Assembly: GCA_003533545.1 (NCBI GenBank)
Contig: DQEK01000329.1
Span: 885-9,454 of the forward strand
Length of the DNA stretch: 8,570 bases
Reading direction: 5' to 3'
Source: Acidobacteriota bacterium
GTDB taxonomy: Bacteria; Acidobacteriota; Vicinamibacteria; Vicinamibacterales; UBA8438
This document shows, in pieces, positions 1-6,368 of this stretch. A program made the translations under genes and the position numbers. Numbering within the stretch: position 1 is the first letter of the stretch; each line of letters begins with the position of its first letter. Below the pieces are notes generated by a model, which was not told the origin of the DNA, searched no databases, and worked only from the letters and a program-made list of their open reading frames with translations.

Positions 1-965
1 ATGTTCCGGGTGCGGTTGTGTTCGAGCGGATTCTGGTGAAAGTGAATGGCGAAGTCATCAGCCAGGGTGACTTGGAGGAGGAGCAGATCGAAGCGTTTCG
101 AGGTCGTGCGGTACCGCAGTCAGAGGCCGCGTTGCGGCAGGCAGTCCAAGAGTTGACGCCGCAACTCATAACCCTGGCCGTTGACAACTTGTTGCTAGTA
201 CAACGCGGGCGCGAGATGGGCTACGACCTGACTGACGAGCAGTTTGGCGAAATAGTCGACGGGATCAAGGTGGAAAATGGCTTCGATGACGAGGAGCTTG
301 CTGCAGGGCTCGCTGTTGACGGGATGACGATGGCCGACCTGCGCAGTGTCGTCGAAGAGCAGATGCTGATCCAGCAAGTGCAACAGATAGAAGTGAACCG
401 ACGCATTTCTATGACGGGCTTCGAAGCTCGTGAATACTACGAGGATAACATCGAAGAATTCACTCCTTCGCCAACCGTGACCCTTCGCGAGATCTTGATT
501 GCCACGCCGGAGGGCGGCGGGGCCCTTGACCAAGCGGCACGGATGAAGGCAGAGGCCGCACGCGGAAGGGTTGCCGGCGGGGAAGATTTCGCTGAAGTGG
601 CTGCGGAGATGTCGGATGCGGCGTCGCAGGGCACGGGTGGGCTCGTCGGCCCAATTGAGCTGGGAGACTTGGCTGAGGGGGTTCGCGCACGGGTCGAGGT
701 CCTTGAGGTCGGCCAGGTCGGCACTGTTGAGCGGACGCCCGCTGGGTACCACATTCTGCAGCTGGCCTCTCGTACTGATCCGGAGCCGAACGATTTCGAC
801 GAGATCCGAGACAGCATCGTTGACTCCGTTTTTGAGAGTCGGCGTCTCGGTGCGTTGGAAGACTACCTGGCCAGCCTGAGAGAGGCCGCGATCATCGAGT
901 GGAACGACGAGACTTTGCAGGGCCTTTTTGAGGAGTACGTCGAGACACGAGCCGCGGGACTGTGA
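1..965 (+). CDS. SurA-like periplasmic chaperone / PpiC-type peptidyl-prolyl cis-trans isomerase, 5' end cut by window
   Basis: This is a probable exported folding chaperone that helps outer-membrane and periplasmic proteins fold. The frame is open to the left edge (first full codon at 3), and the first residues (VPGAVVFERILVKVNGEVIS) match the start of mature SurA-type proteins just after a signal peptide. I therefore treat the gene as 5'-partial rather than starting at the in-frame GTG at 18. Counting from that GTG, a helical SurA N-terminal domain covers about residues 1-145. A parvulin (rotamase) domain covers about 150-258, with the conserved GG, a DFAEVAAEMSD segment and the closing GYHIL motif. 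The first catalytic-type histidine of classical parvulins is Glu here (LREILI), so isomerase activity is less certain than the chaperone role. A short helical tail ends at TGA 963-965. The next gene starts 16 nt downstream, so co-transcription is likely. PpiD or PrsA-like proteins are alternatives; family assignment is firm, exact orthology is not. Confidence 0.88.
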   Translation, partial: VPGAVVFERILVKVNGEVISQGDLEEEQIEAFRGRAVPQSEAALRQAVQELTPQLITLAVDNLLLVQRGREMGYDLTDEQFGEIVDGIKVENGFDDEELAAGLAVDGMTMADLRSVVEEQMLIQQVQQIEVNRRISMTGFEAREYYEDNIEEFTPSPTVTLREILIATPEGGGALDQAARMKAEAARGRVAGGEDFAEVAAEMSDAASQGTGGLVGPIELGDLAEGVRARVEVLEVGQVGTVERTPAGYHILQLASRTDPEPNDFDEIRDSIVDSVFESRRLGALEDYLASLREAAIIEWNDETLQGLFEEYVETRAAGL

Positions 966-981
966 TGCTCGTTAGTAGCCG

Positions 982-1536
982 ATGACTCCGCTCGTAGATC
1001 TTGCCGATATGTCCCGCGCCAGCGCGGCCGGCTCCACGGTAGCCTCTCAGGCTCCGTGGTTTGCGATCTGGACCCGGTCCCGCCACGAACAGGTTGTTCG
1101 CGAGCAGCTTGAGCACAAGGAGATCGAGACCTTTCTTCCAACCATTACCCGGTGGAGTCGGTGGAAGGATCGACGGAAGAAGGTCGCGTGGCCACTATTC
1201 CCAGGGTACTGTTTTGTGCGGGCCGAAATTGAGGCCAGGCCCGCAATTCTGCGTTGCACTGGTGTCGTCAACATCGTGTCATCCGCAGGCGCGCCAGCCC
1301 CCATCGCTAACGAGGAAATCGACAACATCCGGCGTCTTGTCGACACGGACCTTTTGTACGACCCGTGTCCCTTTATCCGGAAGGGCATGATGGTCGAGGT
1401 TGTACACGGTCCCTTGAAGGGGGTAGTTGGACGTCTCGTTAGGAAGGGCGCTCGTGCCCGGCTTGTGCTGTCGGTTGATCTAATTGGCCAGGCTGTGGCG
1501 GTTGAGGTGGACGCTGCCGATGTGAGGCCGTACTGA
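982..1536 (+). CDS. NusG/RfaH-family transcription antiterminator (UpxY-like)
   Basis: A NusG-family protein of 184 residues, expected to bind RNA polymerase and change pausing or termination. The NGN domain spans about residues 25-125 (APWFAIWTRSRHEQ, then FLPTITRWSRWKDRRKK and PLFPGYCFVR), and a C-terminal KOW domain about 132-184 (RKGMMVEVVHGPLKGVVGRL). The WSRWKDRRKK...PLFPGY block is typical of specialised paralogues (UpxY, LoaP, RfaH-like) rather than the housekeeping NusG, which normally sits beside ribosomal protein genes. There are no polysaccharide genes in the window to suggest the usual UpxY target. The start is uncertain: neither ATG 982 nor the in-frame ATG 1009 has a clear Shine-Dalgarno, and the first 24 residues look unstructured. 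It lies 16 nt after the chaperone gene and 2 nt before the dus gene, so it is probably in their operon. Confidence 0.87.
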   Translation: MTPLVDLADMSRASAAGSTVASQAPWFAIWTRSRHEQVVREQLEHKEIETFLPTITRWSRWKDRRKKVAWPLFPGYCFVRAEIEARPAILRCTGVVNIVSSAGAPAPIANEEIDNIRRLVDTDLLYDPCPFIRKGMMVEVVHGPLKGVVGRLVRKGARARLVLSVDLIGQAVAVEVDAADVRPY

Positions 1537-1538
1537 AC

Positions 1539-2675
1539 ATGGGGCTGGCGGTTGAATCCATGGCGGACCGAGTGCTCAAGATCGGTTCCGTGTCGCTCGA
1601 CTCGCCGTATGCTCTTGCCCCGATGGCCGGAATGACCGACACGGCGTTCCGGCGACTGGTCAAGCGGCGTGGCGGTTGTGGTCTCGTCGTGACCGAGATG
1701 GTCAGTTCGGAGGGCCTTGTCCGAGGGATTGACCGAACGCTTGAGTACGCTGAGTTCACCGAGGAGGAGCGACCTGTTTCCATTCAGATTTTCGGTGGGG
1801 ACCCGGTCACGATGGCCGAGGCTGCCAGGATCGTCGAGGGCATGGGGGCCGACATTATTGACGTGAACATGGGTTGTCCCGTGCGAAAGATTGCCAAACA
1901 TCAGGCAGGGTGCAGTCTGATGCGGACTCCTGAGCACGCGGCGACCGTCGTTTCGGCGATGACCGGTGCGGTTTCGATTCCGGTCACGGTCAAAATGCGC
2001 GCAGGATGGGACGACGACCACGTTAATGCCCCGACAATGGCAGGTTTGATGGAGCAGTCTGGGGCTGCTGGAGTGGCCGTGCATGGACGTACAGCGCAAC
2101 AGTCGTATACAGGACGCTCGGATTGGAACCTTATAGACGAGGTTGCCAGACGCGTGACCATTCCTGTTTTTGGTAGTGGTGACTGTGTTGCGCCGGAGGA
2201 AGTGGTGGAGCGTCTCAAGGAAACGGCTGTGGCCGGTGTGTTGGTAGGGCGAGGGGCATTACGAAATCCATGGATTTTTGAGCAAGCGGAACGACTGGCC
2301 CAGGGTGGGGCGAAGGGATCGGTCGCGCTTGTCCAACGTGGATGTTTCCTGCTGGCGTATATCGATCTTCTCCTAACCGAGGGAACATCTGAAGCACATG
2401 GGTTTCGACACCGCGCAACATCGGCGCCCGAGACGGGTACGCGTCGCCGCGGTACCGCTAGCCGCGAGCGGTGGGTCGTCAACAAGGTCAGAGCGCTCGG
2501 TTCCTGGTACACGAAAGGCGTCGACAACGGGTCGCGGTTGCGCAAGGCCATCAACCACGCTGGTTCCCTCAACGAACTCCGGACTATCATCCACGACTTC
2601 TTCGGGGCGACCGAGGAGATGCCTCTTGCTTTTCCGAATGCAGCCCACGAAATTGTGGAGGCCGGAGGCCTCTAA
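1539..2675 (+). CDS. dusB: tRNA-dihydrouridine synthase, DusB type
   Basis: A flavin-dependent enzyme that reduces uridine to dihydrouridine in the tRNA D-loop, in the cytoplasm. Visible family motifs are the FMN-barrel entry APMAGMTD (27-34), the catalytic cysteine in NMGCP (Cys113), VKMRAGWDD (151-159), HGRTAQQSYTGRSDW (182-196) and the phosphate-binding VGRGALRNPWIF (236-247). The C-terminal helical tRNA-binding domain follows (WYTKGVDNGSRLRKAINHAGS, about 323-343). At 378 residues it is longer than a typical DusB of roughly 320-350; the excess seems to be an Arg/Thr/Ser-rich insert around 285-312 joining barrel and helical domain, plus a short tail. ATG 1539 lies 2 nt after the antiterminator stop, which suggests translational coupling; in-frame ATG 1560 is an alternative giving a start closer to the family norm. 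DusA or DusC are less likely given the C-terminal domain. Confidence 0.93.
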   Translation: MGLAVESMADRVLKIGSVSLDSPYALAPMAGMTDTAFRRLVKRRGGCGLVVTEMVSSEGLVRGIDRTLEYAEFTEEERPVSIQIFGGDPVTMAEAARIVEGMGADIIDVNMGCPVRKIAKHQAGCSLMRTPEHAATVVSAMTGAVSIPVTVKMRAGWDDDHVNAPTMAGLMEQSGAAGVAVHGRTAQQSYTGRSDWNLIDEVARRVTIPVFGSGDCVAPEEVVERLKETAVAGVLVGRGALRNPWIFEQAERLAQGGAKGSVALVQRGCFLLAYIDLLLTEGTSEAHGFRHRATSAPETGTRRRGTASRERWVVNKVRALGSWYTKGVDNGSRLRKAINHAGSLNELRTIIHDFFGATEEMPLAFPNAAHEIVEAGGL

Positions 2676-2698
2676 TCACGTTGGTCGCCGGCCCATCC

Positions 2699-2705
2699 AA
2701 GGAGG
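2699..2705 (+). promoter_or_regulatory. Strong Shine-Dalgarno fixing the cupin start
   Basis: AAGGAGG lies 5 nt before ATG 2711. It is the best ribosome-binding site in the window and decides the start of the cupin gene, although the same frame stays open well upstream inside the dus gene. Confidence 0.85.
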
Positions 2706-2710
2706 CGGTG

Positions 2711-3076
2711 ATGCCCAAACTCATTGAGGAGCCGACTGTGATTCAAAGCGCGGGCAACAAGCCGAAGCGCATCGAAGAATATGTGGGGCGCGTCAATACT
2801 GGTGACGCGGGTGTCAGCGTGGCCCGCATGGTATCCCCGGAAGGCTGGGTCGAGCCTGGGCAGAAGCCCGGATTCCGGGAGATCACGCTCGTATTGCGCG
2901 GTCTACTTCGGGTCGAACATAACGAGGGCGTGATCGATGTTCGAGCCGGTCAGGCGGTCGTCACGTCACCTGGCGAGTGGGTACGCTACGACACTCCAGA
3001 GCCCGGGGGGGCCGAGTATGTGGCCGTCTGCGTTCCGGCATTCGCGCCCAGCACCGTGCATCGCGATGACGGGTGA
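2711..3076 (+). CDS. Small single-domain cupin protein with degenerate metal site
   Basis: A 121-residue cytoplasmic-type protein with a single cupin beta-barrel (about residues 35-110). The two cupin motifs are recognisable: GWVEPGQKPGFREITLVLRG (45-64) and GQAVVTSPGEWVRYD (80-94). The HxH of motif 1 is replaced (PGF), only the Glu of REITLVLRG remains, and the motif 2 histidine is Arg92, so a metal-dependent dioxygenase or isomerase role is unlikely. A small-ligand-binding or structural role is more plausible, and the substrate is unknown. The tail VPAFAPSTVHRDDG resembles that of many small uncharacterised bacterial cupins. The start follows from the AAGGAGG site; the same frame upstream overlaps the dus gene and is not coding. 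It sits 35 nt after dus and is probably the last gene of that transcription unit. Confidence 0.85.
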   Translation: MPKLIEEPTVIQSAGNKPKRIEEYVGRVNTGDAGVSVARMVSPEGWVEPGQKPGFREITLVLRGLLRVEHNEGVIDVRAGQAVVTSPGEWVRYDTPEPGGAEYVAVCVPAFAPSTVHRDDG

Positions 3077-3117
3077 CTCACCCGGGATCCTCGCGGGAAG
3101 GTCTCCGCGCCGGTTAA

Positions 3118-3135
3118 CTTCGGGGCCTTCGGGGC
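3118..3135 (+). repeat. Two tandem copies of a GC-rich 9-mer
   Basis: CTTCGGGGC occurs twice back to back (3118-3126 and 3127-3135) in the 117-nt spacer between the cupin and DUF1800 genes. Either copy can pair with the GGCCCCG at 3154-3160, so the leader could form two mutually exclusive hairpins. It may simply be a slippage product. Confidence 0.6.
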
Positions 3136-3140
3136 GGCGT

Positions 3141-3157
3141 TTGGCGTATGATTGGCC
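3141..3157 (+). promoter_or_regulatory. Candidate promoter for the DUF1800-DUF1501 unit (sigma-54-like, overlapping a sigma-70-like -10)
   Basis: TTGGC at 3141-3145 and GC at 3155-3156 give the invariant GG-N10-GC spacing of a sigma-54 -24/-12 promoter. Agreement elsewhere is partial: the -24 element lacks the ACG, and the -12 element reads TGGC rather than TTGC. Initiation would fall near 3168, giving a leader of about 25 nt before ATG 3194. The same bases contain TATGAT (3147-3152), a 5/6 match to a sigma-70 -10 box, but no good -35 lies 16-18 nt upstream. A promoter is expected here because a new transcription unit seems to begin; which sigma factor is used is unresolved. Confidence 0.35.
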
Positions 3158-3193
3158 CCGGAATACCTATCAGATTGAGAGCGGAGGCTGGTA

Positions 3194-5065
3194 ATGAGCA
3201 CGACCCGTGGTGTCTCCGACCAGGGTGCGTCAACTCTCTGCTGTTGCGGGGCAGCGAGTGGTCCTCTGGCCTGGTTGTTCGGTATGGCGTTGCTTGTCGC
3301 GGTAGGGTTGGGCGCGGTGAGAGCGGCCGGACCAGCACCGGATGGGTGGGTTGACGACCTGTCACCCATTAGCGCGGCCGACTGGGACTACGACAAGGCC
3401 GCGCATCTCCTGGAGCGGGTCGGGTTCGGTGGGACGCCGGTCGAGGTTGAGCGGCTCGCAGGGATGACCCCCGAACGTGCGGTCGACGAGCTGGTCAACT
3501 ATACGACCATCGACAACGGTCAGACGCCAGGCTTCGAGGCGTCGCCGATCTGGGACTCCGGTATGGACCCGTTCCCGAAGAGCCGGGCGGAAGCGGTTCG
3601 GATCGCCAGAGAGACAGGGGTTTCGATGGGCGTTGCCATGCTGCCTGAGGGTGAATCCCGTCGACTCCAGCCGGTCGTGAATAAGTTTTTCTACGGCCTT
3701 CGGTCCAACGCCATTGAAACGCAGCGGTTGGCGATTTGGTTTGGGGAGCGGATGCTGATTACGCAGCGCCCGCTCGAAGAGAAGCTCACTTTGTTCTGGC
3801 ATGGGCATTTCGCGACGGGCAATGGCAAGGTGCGCGATACGCGAATGATGCTCCAGCAGAACGAAATGCTACGGGCGAACGCGGCTGGAAGCTTTCGCGA
3901 TCTCTTGGTGGGGATTCTGACTGACCCCGCGATGTTGGTGTATCTCGACAACGGAGAGAACCGGAAAGGGCACCCGAACGAGAATTTCGGCCGGGAGCTG
4001 CTAGAGCTCTTCACAATGGGAGTGGGCAACTACACGGAGCAGGACATCCGAGAAGCTTCCCGGGCATTCACGGGATGGACGAATGATGTACTAGAGTTCA
4101 AGTTTGATGCGACGAATCACGATGATGGCGAGAAGACATTTCTCGGTCGAACGGGGGCGTACAACGGCGAAGACATCATCGACATCATTCTCGACACGCC
4201 GGTGACGGCGGAGTACATCAGCGCGAAACTGTACCGGTTCTTCGTACGCGAGGACATCGCCGATGTCACCCGCGCAGAACTTGCGACAACGTTCCGAGAG
4301 AGTGGTTATCAACTTCGGCCGCTCTTGCGCCGGATGTTTCTATCGAAGGATTTCTATAGTGACGCGTCCTACGCGACCCAGGTTAAGAGTCCGGTGCATC
4401 TGGTGGTGTCGACCTACCGGAAGCTGGGATTAACCCGGCTGCCCACGATTCCCGATTTTGGACGCCTGACCGCCGGTCTAGGACAGACCCTGTTCAACCC
4501 TCCCAACGTCGCCGGGTGGGCTGGCGGAAGGACATGGATCACGCCGGCGCTGTTGCTCGAGCGAGGGAACCTGTTTCGCGGCGTGCTGTTACCAGACACC
4601 GACGGATTTTGGGCACCGGACCGAGCCTTGCCCGGAATATACGCACAGGTTGGGGCGCGGATCGACCGGGGCATGAATATCACCGCAGCGACCCAGGAGG
4701 GCGATGCGGAGTCGAGTTTGCTGACCGATCGGGATGAGGATTACAACACGCGATACGGCGGGTACATGGGCTACGTCATGGCCTACGAACGGCTCAATCT
4801 CGTGCCACGACATACCGCGGACCTCGATTTGACCGGGATGGTCCGTAGTGCCGGGATTTCGACGGTTGACGATGTCGTTGATTACTTCAGCCGCCGTTTT
4901 TTGCGGGTGCCGCTCGCCGCCGACCCGCGCGCGGTGCTCGTCAGGCACCTGCAAGAGGACCTTGGAAGCGATCGCGTTCCGGCAGCCGAAACGCCGCAGG
5001 TCGAACTGGCACTGCGCTCTCTGCTCTATTTGGTTTTGAGCTCGCCTGAGTATCAGCTTGCCTGA
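3194..5065 (+). CDS. Exported DUF1800 family protein
   Basis: A 623-residue DUF1800 protein; the biochemical function of the family is unknown. The N-terminus has a hydrophobic stretch (LAWLFGMALLVAVGLGA, about 26-42) ending in AVRAAG, which fits a Sec-type signal peptide with a long n-region containing an odd Cys cluster (CCCG). Family hallmarks are the opening AAHLLERVGFGGTP (69-82), EEKLTLFWHGHFAT (195-208) followed by KV, QQNEMLRAN, DPAMLVYLDN (244-253), the signature PNENFGRELLELFTMGVGNY (261-280), the ARxxTGW-like SRAFTGW, and HDDGEKTFLG (309-318). The start is supported by GGAGG at 3183-3187, 6 nt before the ATG. The DUF1501 gene follows after 22 nt, the usual partner arrangement. Location is inferred as periplasmic or cell-surface. 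Confidence 0.93.
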   Translation: MSTTRGVSDQGASTLCCCGAASGPLAWLFGMALLVAVGLGAVRAAGPAPDGWVDDLSPISAADWDYDKAAHLLERVGFGGTPVEVERLAGMTPERAVDELVNYTTIDNGQTPGFEASPIWDSGMDPFPKSRAEAVRIARETGVSMGVAMLPEGESRRLQPVVNKFFYGLRSNAIETQRLAIWFGERMLITQRPLEEKLTLFWHGHFATGNGKVRDTRMMLQQNEMLRANAAGSFRDLLVGILTDPAMLVYLDNGENRKGHPNENFGRELLELFTMGVGNYTEQDIREASRAFTGWTNDVLEFKFDATNHDDGEKTFLGRTGAYNGEDIIDIILDTPVTAEYISAKLYRFFVREDIADVTRAELATTFRESGYQLRPLLRRMFLSKDFYSDASYATQVKSPVHLVVSTYRKLGLTRLPTIPDFGRLTAGLGQTLFNPPNVAGWAGGRTWITPALLLERGNLFRGVLLPDTDGFWAPDRALPGIYAQVGARIDRGMNITAATQEGDAESSLLTDRDEDYNTRYGGYMGYVMAYERLNLVPRHTADLDLTGMVRSAGISTVDDVVDYFSRRFLRVPLAADPRAVLVRHLQEDLGSDRVPAAETPQVELALRSLLYLVLSSPEYQLA

Positions 5066-5087
5066 GGGAGTTTCGAAAGAGGACGAC

Positions 5088-6347
5088 ATGATAATTCGAC
5101 GTTTCAATGGGTGTGGGTGCTCGCGCCGGGATTTTCTGCAAAAAGGCTTGTACGGAATTGGGGCCACGGCCGGTCTACCGCTGTTGCTTAGCCGGACGAC
5201 TCAGGCGCTGACTGCCCAAGCTCTCGCTGGCACGAGCACGGAGGCGCACCCGGAGCGTATCCTCGTGGTGGTTGAGTTGTCCGGTGGAAACGACGGGCTG
5301 AATACCGTCGTGCCGTTCGGGGACGATGAGTACTATCGCGCGCGGCCGAATCTCGGCATTGCTGCCTCGGATGCCATCGCGATCGAGGATGGGTTCGGTT
5401 TTCACCCAGCGCTTGTCGGGTTTGAACGTCTTTACAAGGACGGCCTGATGGCAGTCGTGCACGGTTGTGGTTATGACAACCCCAGTCTGTCGCATTTTTC
5501 TTCGATGGGGTTTTGGCACACAGGTGTACCCAATGGTGGCGAGCCGCTAGGCTGGTTGGGTCGTTTGGCTGATGGGGCGTACGAACATGACGCGCAGGGG
5601 AACAAGATCGTAAACATTGGCACCAGGCAGTCACTGGCGGTGCGAGCGCGCCATCACCAACCGCTTGTGTTCAACGACCCGCGGAGCTTCCGAAGAGAGG
5701 GGTCGAATGCTGAAAAAAAATCGATAGAGGGTTTGCGACCAGGGCCTACAGAGAACCCCACCCTTGAGTTCATGGCGGCGACAGCCAAGAATGCTGTGGA
5801 AAGTTCGGAGTTCGTCCGCGAAGCGGCCGCGGGGTATAGCACCCCAATCGACTACGGTATCGGGGGTCTGTCGCCACAGCTACGACGAGTTGCTGCGCTC
5901 ATCAATGCAGAGATGCCGACGCGACTCTACTATGTCAGTTATCAGGGGAATTCGTTCGACACGCATGTTCACCAAGCCGACCCGCACGCTCGGCTGCTAG
6001 CTTACACGGCCGACGCAGTTCGAGGGTTCGCTGAAGATCTGAAACGAATCGGCCGGGCCGACGATGTCGCGATCATGATGTTTACCGAGTTCGGCCGCCG
6101 GGTCGAGGAGAACGCTAGCCTCGGCACTGATCATGGCACCGCGACCCCAATGTTCGTAATTGGCAACGGTGTACAAGGTGGCCTGCATGGCCGGCACCCA
6201 AGCCTCACCGATCTCGATGACGGGAACCTAATAATGACGACGGATTTTCGTCGAGTTTACGCCACGATGATTGAACAGTGGCTCGGCTTTGAAGATTCCG
6301 CGTCGATTCTCAAGGGGGCGTTCGGACCTATTGGTCTGTTTTCGTAA
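5088..6347 (+). CDS. DUF1501 family protein with twin-arginine signal
   Basis: A 419-residue DUF1501 protein, a family related by fold to alkaline phosphatase/sulfatase enzymes but without an established reaction. The N-terminus carries a twin-arginine signal: SRRDFLQK (12-19) followed by a moderately hydrophobic stretch to about residue 34, implying export in folded form, possibly with a cofactor or metal. Family motifs are ELSGGNDGLNT (63-73), SHFSSMGFWHTG (135-146), GWLGRL, FDTHVHQ (290-296), TEFGRRVEEN (333-342), GTDHGTATPMFVIG (346-359) and the TTDFRRVYATM C-terminal motif. ATG 5088 is chosen because AAAGAGG (5076-5082) lies 5 nt upstream and it puts the Tat motif near the N-terminus; the TTG at 5058 is open in frame but would overlap the DUF1800 gene. 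It is most likely co-expressed with DUF1800 as an exported pair. It ends 21 nt before the convergent regulator gene. Confidence 0.93.
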   Translation: MIIRRFNGCGCSRRDFLQKGLYGIGATAGLPLLLSRTTQALTAQALAGTSTEAHPERILVVVELSGGNDGLNTVVPFGDDEYYRARPNLGIAASDAIAIEDGFGFHPALVGFERLYKDGLMAVVHGCGYDNPSLSHFSSMGFWHTGVPNGGEPLGWLGRLADGAYEHDAQGNKIVNIGTRQSLAVRARHHQPLVFNDPRSFRREGSNAEKKSIEGLRPGPTENPTLEFMAATAKNAVESSEFVREAAAGYSTPIDYGIGGLSPQLRRVAALINAEMPTRLYYVSYQGNSFDTHVHQADPHARLLAYTADAVRGFAEDLKRIGRADDVAIMMFTEFGRRVEENASLGTDHGTATPMFVIGNGVQGGLHGRHPSLTDLDDGNLIMTTDFRRVYATMIEQWLGFEDSASILKGAFGPIGLFS

Positions 6348-6368
6348 CCCGCATCCCGAGCGCCGCGG

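Noticed and set aside
1047..2099. Long open frame (350 codons) on the minus strand opposite the antiterminator and dus genes
   Set aside because: It runs antisense to two clearly recognised genes, gives a His/Arg/Ser-rich composition with no family resemblance, and is a typical GC-rich shadow.
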